DNA from: Candidatus Falkowbacteria bacterium RIFOXYC2_FULL_36_12
Lineage (GTDB): Bacteria; Patescibacteriota; Patescibacteriia; UBA11705
Direction of reading: 5' to 3'
Assembly (NCBI GenBank): GCA_001778235.1
Contig: MFGJ01000007.1
Span: 31,116 to 72,577, forward strand
DNA: 41,462 bases
Part shown: piece by piece, positions 1-8,892 of the stretch
How the letters are laid out: every line of letters begins with the position of its first letter
Position numbering within the stretch: the stretch's first letter is position 1
Notes under the pieces: model-generated
Databases searched by the model: none
Seen by the model: the letters and a program-made list of their open reading frames with translations, nothing else
What the model was told of the DNA's origin: nothing
Translations under genes and position numbers: made by a program

Positions 1-1069
<1,069 letters not shown>

Positions 1070-1108
1070 AATTGTATCTATATATTATAATTATATTTAT
1101 TATAAAAA

Positions 1109-2062
1109 TTATTTATTTTCCAAAGCGGCTTTGCCTGAACTGATTTCAGCGATCTCCTGTGTAATGGCTGACTGTCTAGCTTGGTTGAAAACCAAGGTTA
1201 ACCCGTCTATCATGTCGGTGGCGGCATCACTGGCATTTCTCATAGACATCATGCGAGCACTGTGTTCTGATGCGTCTGACTCCAAAACTGCTTGATAAAT
1301 CTGAACTTCTAACAGTCTTGGCATTAATTTTTCCAAAACAGCCCTTGGATTTGGTTCAAAAATATATTCAAAATTCATGTCACCTTTTTTCAAATATTTT
1401 TCTTTTTTCTCTGAAATAAATTCTTTTGTCATCTCAATCCCAGCACTTTTTCCCACAATGCCTAAATATTCTTCTGGATTTGGATCAATTGGTAAAAGTT
1501 GCTTTACCCTGGCTTGCTGTTTTACAGCTGAAACATAATCGGTATAGGCAACCATAACTTTGTCGTATTTTTTCTCGGTATAATCTTTTATTATCATGTG
1601 GACCATACTAGAAACCTCGGCTGCACTGGTTGTGACATCTTGTTTGATAAAATCAGCTGTTACTGTCTGGTCCTCATTTAAAAGCAAATCTCTGGCTCTG
1701 GTTCCCAAAGTAATTATATCGGTTTTTTTGATATTTTTTTCATGCTTTCTTATGGAATTCATGGCTTTCTGCACCACAGCATTATTAAAGCCTCCACACA
1801 AACCACGATTTGAACTAATTACAATTAATGCAACATTTGTTACTGTTCGCTTTTGAAGTAGTGGATGATGAACAGTATCGGTTTTCTCTGATAAATGTAA
1901 AATCGTGGTCCAAGCTAAATTGGCATAATCTCGAGTAGCCAAAACATTCTCAACTGCTTTTCTCATCTTAGCAGCAGAGACCATTTCCATCGCCTTGGTA
2001 ATCTTGTGAGTATTACCAACGGATTTGATTCTTCTTTTTAATTCTCTTGTTCCAAGCGACAT
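1109..2062 (-). CDS. atpG: F1F0 ATP synthase subunit gamma
   Basis: Central rotor shaft of F1. The N-terminal helix (LGTRELKRRIKSVGNTHKITKAMEMVSAAKMRKA) and the C-terminal rotor helix (ASEHSARMMSMRNASDAATDMI, then FNQARQSAITQEIAEI) are both family signatures. At 317 residues it is somewhat longer than the usual 285-295; the excess lies in the middle Rossmann-like region around residues 195-235. The start has no SD. Unlike the rest of the operon, the gap to atpA (about 417 bases) holds an oppositely directed gene, so atpG and atpD must be read through that insert or have their own promoter. Confidence 0.96.
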   Translation of the reverse strand: MSLGTRELKRRIKSVGNTHKITKAMEMVSAAKMRKAVENVLATRDYANLAWTTILHLSEKTDTVHHPLLQKRTVTNVALIVISSNRGLCGGFNNAVVQKAMNSIRKHEKNIKKTDIITLGTRARDLLLNEDQTVTADFIKQDVTTSAAEVSSMVHMIIKDYTEKKYDKVMVAYTDYVSAVKQQARVKQLLPIDPNPEEYLGIVGKSAGIEMTKEFISEKKEKYLKKGDMNFEYIFEPNPRAVLEKLMPRLLEVQIYQAVLESDASEHSARMMSMRNASDAATDMIDGLTLVFNQARQSAITQEIAEISSGKAALENK

Positions 2063-2065
2063 AGC

Positions 2066-2092
2066 TTGACAAATTTAATAATTTATTATAAT
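2066..2092 (+). promoter_or_regulatory. Sigma70-type promoter for the 2171 gene
   Basis: TTGACA at 2066-2071 and TATAAT at 2087-2092, 15-base spacer (short). It starts directly beside the atpG start codon and points away from the ATP operon. The predicted transcript starts near 2099 and gives a leader of about 70 bases. Confidence 0.6.
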
Positions 2093-2170
2093 ATATTGGT
2101 TGTAACCGTGCGCCAACCCCTGAAGTATTTATCTCTCATGATAAAACTTCTGGGCAAGGGAGGACTAGTA

Positions 2171-2449
2171 ATGAGCGACAAGGTACGAGATGCATGCAGA
2201 TTCTGTCGTCCTTGTGATCATTTTGACGCTTATCATGGATTTGACTGTACATTGATTGCTGGAAATTCTGAACGATGCTGTGAATTTGGTGCTTGTACAA
2301 AAGCAAGAATTTCTGGCAAGCCTGTAAATCTGATGACGGCAACTTATGCGACGGTTGAAATGTGTGATGGCAATGTTACTGACATTTCCCGAAGGGGTCC
2401 TGATTTTATTGGTCGAATGGCTCAAATTGAGGTAATGCCTCCGCGATAA
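2171..2449 (+). CDS. Small Cys-rich orphan protein inserted in the atp operon
   Basis: A 92-residue soluble protein beginning MSDKVRDACRFCRPCDHF. The frame is open further upstream from a TTG inside the promoter, but the ATG at 2171 is chosen because GGGAGGA sits 6-7 bases before it. It has eight Cys: C9-x2-C12-x2-C15, C26, C36-C37, C42 and C64. The CxxCxxC start with further Cys and a His suggests a metal (Zn or Fe-S) site, but I do not recognise the family. There is no signal peptide or membrane segment. It is transcribed against the flanking atpA and atpG, with its own promoter and terminator. The insertion between two ATP synthase genes is unusual. Real gene: likely. Function: unknown. 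Confidence 0.75.
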   Translation: MSDKVRDACRFCRPCDHFDAYHGFDCTLIAGNSERCCEFGACTKARISGKPVNLMTATYATVEMCDGNVTDISRRGPDFIGRMAQIEVMPPR

Positions 2450-2477
2450 CTATTAGAAAACTTCTAGTAGTTTTTTT
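2449..2477 (+). terminator. Intrinsic terminator of the 2171 gene
   Basis: Stem ACTATTAGAA (2449-2458) with TTCTAGTAGT (2462-2471), loop of three, followed by a run of T to 2477. It overlaps the last base of the stop codon. On the minus strand the hairpin has no following U-tract, so it should stop only the plus-strand transcript. Confidence 0.8.
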
Positions 2478-2479
2478 AT

Positions 2480-4054
2480 TTAATTTGTTTTATCCTCGGC
2501 TTTTTCATCCTTGGCAATCATAAATTCTGGGTTGGCAGATTTAAATTCCTCAAGAACTGATTTTAATAGCTTCTCAATTTCTTCGGTTAATTCTTTTTCA
2601 GTTTCGATTTTCAGTAGCAGATCTTTGGCATTGGCATTTAGATATTTATGCAAAGCTGATTCAAAATCTTGAACTTTAACAATCTCAACATCATCTAAAT
2701 AACCATTAATTACTGCATATATAATAATGACTTGATTGGCTACAGGTACTGGTTCATAAATACCTTGTTTCAATATTTCAGTAATACGAGCACCGCGTGT
2801 AAGTTGTTTCTGGGTTTCTTCATCTAAATCAGAACCAAACTGCGCAAAAGCGGCTAATTCTCTGTATTGAGCTAACTCAAGTCTTAATTTCCCAGCAACT
2901 TTTTTCATGGCTTTTATTTGGGCTGATGATCCAACACGAGAAACTGACAAACCAGCATTTACAGCCGGACGAATACCCTGATAAAACAAATCATTTTCCA
3001 AATAAATTTGTCCATCTGTAATAGAAATTACATTGGTTGGAATGTAGGCAGAAACATCACCGGCCTGCGTCTCAATAATCGGTAAAGCAGTAAGAGAACC
3101 TCCACCATATTCATCGTTAAGCTTGCAAGCTCTCTCTAGTAATCGTGAATGCAAGTAGAAAATATCCCCAGGATAAGCTTCACGACCTGGTGGTCGACGC
3201 AATAAAAGAGAGACTTCTCTATAGGCGACCGCGTGTTTACTCAAATCATCATATATTACCAAAACATCTTTTCCCTGCTCCATAAAATATTCACCCATAG
3301 CAACTCCAGCGTAAGGAGCAATAAAGCTCAATGATGCTGGATCTGAAGCGCCGGCAAGTACAACTGTAGTATATTCCATGGCTCCATGTTCTTCTAATTT
3401 ATTTACAATACGAGCGATTTTTGATTCTTTTTGACCAATTGCAACATAGATACAAATCATGTCTTGTCCTTTTTGGTTTATGATAGTATCAATCGCAATT
3501 GCGGTCTTACCTGTTTGACGATCACCAATGATTAATTCGCGTTGACCTCGTCCAATTGGGATCATGGAATCAATAGCTTTTATTCCGGTCTGAACTGGCT
3601 GGTGAACAGATTTTCGAGTAATAACACCTGGCGCAATTTTTTCCACTGGATTAAATTTTGTGGTTTTTATTTCACCTTTACCATCTTTTGGGAAGCCCAA
3701 TGGATCAACAACTCGGCCGATCAAAGCCTCACCAACTGGAACCTCAAGAATTCTACCTGTGCTTTTGACTTCATCGCCTTCTTTTATCTTCAAATAATCA
3801 CCCAAAATCATTGCACCAACAAAATCTTCTTCCAAGTTCAGCACAACGCCAAAAACATTGTTACCAAAATCAATCATTTCTGATGCCTTGGCATTACTCA
3901 AACCAGATATCTTAGCAATACCATCTCCAACCTCAACCACTCGTCCAACATGATCAACAGAAACTTGTTGCTGAAAATTTTCTATCTGCTGTCTAAGAGC
4001 ATCAATAATATAATCCTTGTTTATTACTTTTTCATTTAGTTTTTTTCCTGACAT
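2480..4054 (-). CDS. atpA: F1F0 ATP synthase subunit alpha
   Basis: Non-catalytic nucleotide-binding subunit of F1. At 524 residues it is slightly longer than the usual 500-515, because of a charged C-terminal tail ending EKAEDKTN. Visible landmarks are [15 protein letters not shown] (Walker A), the [16 protein letters not shown] segment, [34 protein letters not shown] (split here by DDL and RRPPGR signatures), and the [15 protein letters not shown] stretch near residues 366-380. It follows atpH by 12 bases and is the last gene before the interruption by the 2171 gene. No SD is visible before the ATG. Assignment is firm. Confidence 0.97.
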   Translation of the reverse strand: MSGKKLNEKVINKDYIIDALRQQIENFQQQVSVDHVGRVVEVGDGIAKISGLSNAKASEMIDFGNNVFGVVLNLEEDFVGAMILGDYLKIKEGDEVKSTGRILEVPVGEALIGRVVDPLGFPKDGKGEIKTTKFNPVEKIAPGVITRKSVHQPVQTGIKAIDSMIPIGRGQRELIIGDRQTGKTAIAIDTIINQKGQDMICIYVAIGQKESKIARIVNKLEEHGAMEYTTVVLAGASDPASLSFIAPYAGVAMGEYFMEQGKDVLVIYDDLSKHAVAYREVSLLLRRPPGREAYPGDIFYLHSRLLERACKLNDEYGGGSLTALPIIETQAGDVSAYIPTNVISITDGQIYLENDLFYQGIRPAVNAGLSVSRVGSSAQIKAMKKVAGKLRLELAQYRELAAFAQFGSDLDEETQKQLTRGARITEILKQGIYEPVPVANQVIIIYAVINGYLDDVEIVKVQDFESALHKYLNANAKDLLLKIETEKELTEEIEKLLKSVLEEFKSANPEFMIAKDEKAEDKTN

Positions 4055-4066
4055 AAGTATAAAAAT

Positions 4067-4603
4067 TTATAGATTAGAAATTTTCGACTGCAATCTACTG
4101 ATTTTGCCAATGACAGACGAGTCAACGACCTTGTCACCAAGTTGCAAACGCAAACCACCAATCAAATGTTTATTAATTATATTTTTTACAATTATCTGCT
4201 GTTCAAGTTTAATTGAAAAAAGTTGTTTCAAAGTTTTTTCTTGCTTGGCGGTCAGAGGGACTACACTCTCAACATTTAGTTCGAAAATTGAATCCTCATC
4301 AAGATTGTTTTTTCTAGCTTCAGCAATAATTGAATCCAAAGTCAGAAGAGCTTTTGACTTCAATAATAAAAATATAAAATTATAAGTCATCTCACTGATA
4401 AAATCCTGGAAAACTACTTTCAGAGCTTTCTTTTTATCAGTAAAACTGATGTGCGGATTGGTCAAGTACTGTTTCAATTCCAGGTTAGCATTCAATTTTT
4501 CGCTGACATCTGTCAAATCTGCAAGCAACTGTTCGAGAATCCCCTTTTCACGACCAAGCCTTGTCAATGCCTTGGCAAAATGTTTTTTATTAATCTTTTT
4601 CAT
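4067..4603 (-). CDS. atpH: F1F0 ATP synthase subunit delta
   Basis: Peripheral stalk subunit joining F1 to subunit b (OSCP family), 178 residues, normal length. The N-terminal helical bundle (residues about 1-105) includes LKQYLTNPHISFTDKKKALK. The C-terminal domain carries the family signature near residues 140-170: VKNIINKHLIGGLRLQLGDK, followed by VVDSSVIGKISRLQSKI. It lies between atpF (9-base gap) and atpA (12-base gap). Start by ATG without SD. Sequence conservation of this family is low, so the call leans on the C-terminal GGLRLQLGDKVVDSS motif and gene order; both agree. Confidence 0.94.
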   Translation of the reverse strand: MKKINKKHFAKALTRLGREKGILEQLLADLTDVSEKLNANLELKQYLTNPHISFTDKKKALKVVFQDFISEMTYNFIFLLLKSKALLTLDSIIAEARKNNLDEDSIFELNVESVVPLTAKQEKTLKQLFSIKLEQQIIVKNIINKHLIGGLRLQLGDKVVDSSVIGKISRLQSKISNL

Positions 4604-4612
4604 GACAATTTA

Positions 4613-5125
4613 TTATTTTAGTTCAGTTTTTTCTAGGTCAAGCAAAACTTGATCTATTAACTTTTCTTGTTGTTTGTCTGTCATAGTATCAGCAGTTAAT
4701 TTACCTGATGCCAATAGAACCAATTCACCTAATTCTGATTTTACTTCCTTAATCATTTTTGCTCGTTCACTAGTTATTTCATTTTTTGCAGAGATAACAA
4801 TTTTTTCAGCTTCTAATTTTGTTTTGGCAAGTTTCTCCTGGCGAACAAGCTCTGCGTCTTTTTCTGATTGTCCAATGATTAATTGAGCCTGCTTTCGGCC
4901 TTCGGCGATTGCTTTTTTCTTTTCCTGCTCTGACTTCGACAGATTTTCTTCAATCAATTCAGCATTTTTCAAGCCATCATCAATTTTCTTACTACGATCT
5001 ACCATCAGCTTCATTAGTGGTCTTAGCCCAAAATAATACAAGACAGAAAAGACAATAATAAAATTGATTCCTTGGGCAATAAGTAATTTCCAATCAATGT
5101 GAAAAGTTTTAATTAATTCGTCCAT
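4613..5125 (-). CDS. atpF: F1F0 ATP synthase subunit b
   Basis: Membrane-anchored peripheral stalk subunit, 170 residues. One N-terminal membrane segment (about residues 15-35, LIAQGINFIIVFSVLYYFG) is followed by LRPLMKLMVDRSKKIDDGL and a long charged coiled coil rich in Glu, Lys and Ala to about residue 140, then a short helical tail. This is the standard b layout. Only one b-type gene is present, so the stalk is probably a homodimer. The start has no SD. Between it and atpE lies a 138-base gap with an inverted tandem-unit repeat. Confidence 0.93.
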   Translation of the reverse strand: MDELIKTFHIDWKLLIAQGINFIIVFSVLYYFGLRPLMKLMVDRSKKIDDGLKNAELIEENLSKSEQEKKKAIAEGRKQAQLIIGQSEKDAELVRQEKLAKTKLEAEKIVISAKNEITSERAKMIKEVKSELGELVLLASGKLTADTMTDKQQEKLIDQVLLDLEKTELK

Positions 5126-5138
5126 ATATTATGAAATG

Positions 5139-5216
5139 AAGCGAGGTCAGCGAGTACAGCGAGTAAAGCTTATAAATTAACTCTTTACTTGCTGTAGTCT
5201 GTACTTGCTGTTTTAA
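5139..5216. repeat. AGCRAGTAM inverted element, copy A (atpE-atpF)
   Basis: The left arm (about 5139-5169) is a run of degenerate 9-base units (AGCGAGGTC, AGCGAGTAC, AGCGAGTAA). The right arm (about 5183-5212) holds the same units in reverse complement (TTTACTTGCT, GTACTTGCT). CAGCGAGTAAAG faces CTTTACTTGCTG, so plus-strand RNA pairs with G-U wobbles while minus-strand RNA has A/C mismatches at the same places. Three related copies occur at 5634, 31826 and 33506. Confidence 0.75.
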
Positions 5217-5263
5217 TTTTCTATTTCTCCCCCACTAATTATTAATGAGGGAACAGCAAAAAA

Positions 5264-5560
<297 letters not shown>

Positions 5561-5633
5561 AATTTTACAAGTTAATTACTGTCGACTTTGAATGAATTTA
5601 TTTATAGTCGGTTTAACTTGATTTCAAGTGAAT

Positions 5634-5704
5634 AAAGCGAGTACAGCGAGTACAGTAAATACAGTACCTGTACTTACCTCGCTTTACTTGCTTTAATCGC
5701 TGTT
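5634..5704. repeat. AGCRAGTAM inverted element, copy B (atpB-atpE)
   Basis: Left arm units AAAGCGAGTACA and GCGAGTACAG; right arm CTGTACTTAC, CTCGC and TTTACTTGCTTT. The outer arms pair over about 12 bases with a wobble, then 5 and 10 bases inside, leaving a very short loop near 5663-5667. It abuts the atpB stop codon at 5705. Confidence 0.7.
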
Positions 5705-6595
5705 TTAATGTTCTTCTGCTGTACCAGCGATGGTGTAATAAACTAGTGTCAACATACCAAAAATCAAGGCTTGGATAATCCCAACAATAACTTCCAAAAA
5801 CATAAATGGAATTGGTAGCCCAAAAGCAAAAATCACCGCAATCGAACTTAGCAAAACCTCACCAGCAAAAATATTACCGAACAGACGAAAACTTAAGGAA
5901 GCAACTTTGGCAATTTCACCAATTATTTCTACGAGCCCAACAAAAGCTTTGATCGGATTGACAAGAATTATAGCTGGTTCTTTTCTGATTTTCTTCGGTA
6001 TTTCAATCAGTGCATTGAAGTTTATAAATTTGTTGGTGTGTTTCCAAAAACCGACGGTGAACATGCCAAAAATATTTGCGCCAATAACAGAGATCAGGGC
6101 TAATGCCAAAGTAGTATTCAAATCAGCAGTTCCACCTCGAAAATATGGGATAAAAGTATCATTTTCAATAAAACCAATAGAACCTATCCCCGGCAATAGA
6201 CCAAGCCAATTATTCAATAATATAAAAATAAAAAAAGTGAACACAATCGGGAACACTTTCTCTGATTTTTTTCGATCATTGGTAACTGAATCACAAAGGT
6301 TTAGAGCCCCTTCAATCACCATTTCAAAAACATTTTGTAATCCTCTGGGAACTTGTTTTAATTTTAATCTTAGTACAACTGAAAAAATCAAGACTATCAG
6401 AACCACTAACCAGGTATTTAACAAAGAATTTGTTATATTAAAGCTTCCAATAGTGTATATCGGTTCAGCTGACAAGGAAATCTCATGCTCAAACTGTTCC
6501 CCACTTTGTTCAGTGTGGGCTTGAATCTCTCCAGTACGAGTTTCCACTGGTATTTCAATAGAATTATCCAGTTCATTACTAATCACTTGTGACAT
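5705..6595 (-). CDS. atpB: F1F0 ATP synthase subunit a
   Basis: Membrane stator subunit forming the proton half-channels, 296 residues. A polar N-terminal 45 residues is followed by about five or six membrane segments. The key Arg-containing helix is ASLSFRLFGNIFAGEVLL (around residues 234-251, with the conserved Arg of LSFRLFGN), and the last helices carry PFMFLEVIVGIIQALIFGML. It lies 20 bases downstream of the atpZ/I-like gene. The start has no SD. Firm call from the RLFGN motif and position. Confidence 0.95.
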   Translation of the reverse strand: MSQVISNELDNSIEIPVETRTGEIQAHTEQSGEQFEHEISLSAEPIYTIGSFNITNSLLNTWLVVLIVLIFSVVLRLKLKQVPRGLQNVFEMVIEGALNLCDSVTNDRKKSEKVFPIVFTFFIFILLNNWLGLLPGIGSIGFIENDTFIPYFRGGTADLNTTLALALISVIGANIFGMFTVGFWKHTNKFINFNALIEIPKKIRKEPAIILVNPIKAFVGLVEIIGEIAKVASLSFRLFGNIFAGEVLLSSIAVIFAFGLPIPFMFLEVIVGIIQALIFGMLTLVYYTIAGTAEEH

Positions 6596-6615
6596 AATAT
6601 GTGAAGCTGAAATTT

Positions 6616-6882
6616 TTATTTTTTATTCTTTTCAGTTTTTTTTGAATTTGATGAGATTTCATTCATGGCTTGGATTGACTTTTTTACAACAGCAATATTG
6701 GTAATGATAAAAGCAATTCCAATTGAAATTAGGAATATCCATGGTGATTTATTATATCTTTCATCAAGCCAATCCCCAACAAAAACTGCCACAATAATCG
6801 GTCCAGCGACCCAAGCTGTTAATTCACCAAATAACTTCATGGCTGGTTGCCACCATTTTTTTTCATTATTTTCGTTGTTCAT
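6616..6882 (-). CDS. AtpZ/AtpI-like small membrane protein heading the atp operon
   Basis: An 88-residue protein with two membrane segments (about residues 22-40, LTAWVAGPIIVAVFVGDWL, and 50-67, IFLISIGIAFIITNIAVV) and a Lys/Asn-rich C-terminus. The size, two-helix form and first place in the ATP synthase operon match the AtpZ/AtpI (ATPase_gene1) family, whose members assist c-ring assembly or Mg/Ca handling. The open frame extends to a TTG at 6885, but the ATG at 6882 is preferred. No SD is present. Family placement is good; precise role is inferred. Confidence 0.8.
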   Translation of the reverse strand: MNNENNEKKWWQPAMKLFGELTAWVAGPIIVAVFVGDWLDERYNKSPWIFLISIGIAFIITNIAVVKKSIQAMNEISSNSKKTEKNKK

Positions 6883-6928
6883 CAAATTTTCAAAATATAA
6901 TCACCTTTTATAAAAGGCTTTCGCCTAT

Positions 6929-6957
6929 ATTCTACTGAAAATAAATGCTTGTGTCAA
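6929..6957 (-). promoter_or_regulatory. Promoter of the ATP synthase operon
   Basis: On the minus strand, TTGACA (complement of 6952-6957) and TAGAAT (complement of 6929-6934) are separated by 17 bases. Transcription should start near 6922, about 40 bases before the atpZ/I-like ATG. The leader holds a short hairpin, GCCTTTTATAAAAGGT. Confidence 0.75.
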
Positions 6958-6997
6958 TAAACCATGTTGATAAACACCAGTTTTTGACAAATAAACC

Positions 6998-7020
6998 AAA
7001 AAATGACTAAAAATAGTCAT
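6998..7020 (-). terminator. Intrinsic terminator after tatD
   Basis: Perfect 7-bp stem ATGACTA/TAGTCAT (7003-7009 and 7014-7020) with a T-run on the minus strand (complement of 6998-7003). It separates the metG/DUF559/cvpA/tatD block from the ATP operon promoter. Confidence 0.75.
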
Positions 7021-7048
7021 CTCTGTATATCTTTTTTTATATGAAAAA

Positions 7049-7891
7049 TTAAAAAACTAAATTAAACAGCTGTTTGGCATTTTTTACTGTCAAATCTGCG
7101 GCTGCATCAAAATTAATTTGACGAATTTCAGCAATCTTCTGAACAACATATTCAACATAGATTGGCTCATTTCTTTTGCCCCGATAAGGCTCTGGTGTTA
7201 AATATGGACAATCTGTCTCGGCTAATATTCGATCTAGAGGCATCTGGGAAATAATATTTTTTGTAGTCCCTGTTTTGTCAAAAGTTATAACACCGGTAAA
7301 ACCAAGGTAAAAGCCTAATTCCAAAAACTGCTTGGCTATTTCCCAATCTGATCCAAAACAATGAATCACTCCCCTTTTTTTCGGCAGATTCTTTTTCAAT
7401 TCACTCAAAATATCTTTGTAGGCATCTTTGGGATTGTCTTTGCTCCCGCGACAATGAAGTATCAATGGAAGCTTATTTTGGTTGGCTAAATCTATTTGGG
7501 AGTGTAAGGCTTTTTTCTGTTTTTCTTTTATTGAATAAATATCTCGAGTAACATCAACATGGTAATAATCCAGTCCACACTCTCCGATTGCGATGACTTT
7601 TTTTTCTTGAGCTAAAATATTAAATGCAGAGTGATCAAATTCTTCAGCTTTGGCGTGAAATTTTACATCATCTTCCTCGACAATAAAATCTTCGAGGTGC
7701 ACAGGATGAAGACCGATTGAAGCATAAGTTTTTTTGAAGTCTGCGGTCATATCAACCGCTCTTTTGCTGGTACTAAATTGTGAGCCAACATTTATAATAG
7801 CAACCTGATGTTTTTCAGCCCTGGCCATTACTTGCTGAAAATCTGATTTAAAATCATTGAAATTTACATGAGCATGAGTATCGATTAACAT
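7049..7891 (-). CDS. tatD: TatD-family metal-dependent DNase/hydrolase
   Basis: A TIM-barrel amidohydrolase-like nuclease, 280 residues. The N-terminal metal motif is LIDTHAHVNF (HxH). Further ligands are seen in ASIGLHPVHL, AIGECGLDYY (metal-binding Glu), LPLILHCRG, GVIHCFGSDWE and the late ILAETDCPYLTPEPYRG (Asp). The family removes 3' nucleotides from DNA or acts as a D-aminoacyl-tRNA deacylase-like hydrolase; cellular role here is inferred to be repair or quality control. It follows cvpA by 21 bases on the same strand and is followed by an intrinsic terminator. Confidence 0.93.
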   Translation of the reverse strand: MLIDTHAHVNFNDFKSDFQQVMARAEKHQVAIINVGSQFSTSKRAVDMTADFKKTYASIGLHPVHLEDFIVEEDDVKFHAKAEEFDHSAFNILAQEKKVIAIGECGLDYYHVDVTRDIYSIKEKQKKALHSQIDLANQNKLPLILHCRGSKDNPKDAYKDILSELKKNLPKKRGVIHCFGSDWEIAKQFLELGFYLGFTGVITFDKTGTTKNIISQMPLDRILAETDCPYLTPEPYRGKRNEPIYVEYVVQKIAEIRQINFDAAADLTVKNAKQLFNLVF

Positions 7892-7912
7892 AAAGAATCA
7901 TTATTTCACATT

Positions 7913-8410
7913 TTATAAAATACTTTTCAAGGCTTTCAAGGCTTCGGGAAGAAGAGGTAAGAAAATGTAGGAAATCATAAGTAATAATGGCGTAATTAAT
8001 GAATCTGCCATTTGGGAAATCAACCAATCATTGAGCGGATATTTACTTAGGAAATAAATAACAACGGATAAAACCAGAATGCCTTGGACAATCCCAAGAA
8101 CTGAACCAAGAAGTCTCTCAAAAGTTTTGAGAAAAGGAATAATTGCAATTATTTCAAAAACCTTGCCAAATCCCCAGAATAATAAGCTCATTATTTTCAA
8201 TATAAGCGAGAAAATCAGCAGAAAAGCAAAAAAATTGGATAAATTGTTTCCGCCCAGAAATGAGCCCAACAGAAGATAATATTTGCCGGCCAGTACCACG
8301 GCCACAACTAAACCTACCATACTGCCAACAACCTGGAGAAAACCCTGCTTAAAACCCCAAATAGCAAAAATCAAAATAACTCCGATTAGGATATAATCTA
8401 GAATGATCAT
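7913..8410 (-). CDS. CvpA-family integral membrane protein
   Basis: A 165-residue protein with four membrane segments (about residues 4-20, 25-45, 60-85, 100-120) and a hydrophobic C-terminus. The opening DYILIGVILIFAIWGFKQGF followed by a Gly-rich segment is the CvpA/colicin V production pattern (DxxxxxxxxxxxxxGxxxGF). The family is widespread and its function poorly settled. It lies between the DUF559 gene and tatD in the same orientation. Confidence 0.85.
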   Translation of the reverse strand: MIILDYILIGVILIFAIWGFKQGFLQVVGSMVGLVVAVVLAGKYYLLLGSFLGGNNLSNFFAFLLIFSLILKIMSLLFWGFGKVFEIIAIIPFLKTFERLLGSVLGIVQGILVLSVVIYFLSKYPLNDWLISQMADSLITPLLLMISYIFLPLLPEALKALKSIL

Positions 8411-8436
8411 ATTTTTATTTTTATATTTTTATTTTT

Positions 8437-8814
8437 CTAATTTTTTTTACAAATATCGGCTATAGCCTGTAATACTTGCTCCAGCTCATTATATACTTGA
8501 TCGTTTCTAACTCTAAATACATTAATTTGTAGACTCTCCAAATAATCGGTTCGAATTCCGTCATAATAAACTGCCTTATCTGAATAATGCGATGGTCCAT
8601 CAACTTCAATTACCAATCTAGATTCAGGACAATAAAAATCAACAATGTAACGACCAATACTATGCTGTCGTCTAAACTTAATACCACAAAGTTGTTTGCC
8701 TTTAATTCTACTCCATAGCATGACTTCAGCTGAAGTCATGCTATTTCTTAGCTTCCTACGAAGTGGTAATAACTTTCTTTTATTGTGAATTTGTCCCATG
8801 TGTGATTTCCTCAT
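8437..8814 (-). CDS. DUF559 (Vsr-like) endonuclease-fold protein
   Basis: A 125-residue protein with the full DUF559 pattern: LRNSMTSAEVMLWSRIKG, then FRRQHSIGRYIVDFYCP, then LVIEVDGPSHY, and a C-terminal VFRVRNDQV. This is a PD-(D/E)xK-type nuclease fold related to Vsr mismatch endonucleases; candidate active-site residues are the Asp of IVDFYCP and the Glu/Asp of VIEVDG. Biological role of the family is unclear. The start region adjoins a 67-base nested palindrome, and such genes often travel with these repeats. It separates metG from cvpA and may be an insertion in that operon. Confidence 0.9.
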   Translation of the reverse strand: MRKSHMGQIHNKRKLLPLRRKLRNSMTSAEVMLWSRIKGKQLCGIKFRRQHSIGRYIVDFYCPESRLVIEVDGPSHYSDKAVYYDGIRTDYLESLQINVFRVRNDQVYNELEQVLQAIADICKKN

Positions 8815-8820
8815 TGTATA

Positions 8821-8887
8821 ACCACCCCAGAGAAAGGATGCTAATATTCCCCTCCTTTTAGGACAAGGAGGGGATAAGAGAGGTGGT
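8821..8887. repeat. Nested palindromic element beside the DUF559 gene
   Basis: Ends ACCACC (8821-8826) and GGTGGT (8882-8887) are inverted, and the core holds CCCCTCCTT (8849-8857) against AAGGAGGGG (8865-8873), a perfect 9-bp stem. From memory, similar nested CACC/CCCCTCC palindromes are common in environmental bacterial genomes next to DUF559 genes. There is no T-tract long enough to call it a standard terminator. Confidence 0.7.
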
Positions 8888-8892
8888 AATTT

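Noticed and set aside
2066-2170. N-terminal extension of the Cys-rich gene from a TTG at 2066
   Set aside because: It begins at the -35 of the promoter and has no SD; the ATG at 2171 has a strong SD.
8545-8565. GGTTCGAATTCC resembling a tRNA T-arm
   Set aside because: It lies inside the DUF559 coding sequence with no acceptor or anticodon arms around it.
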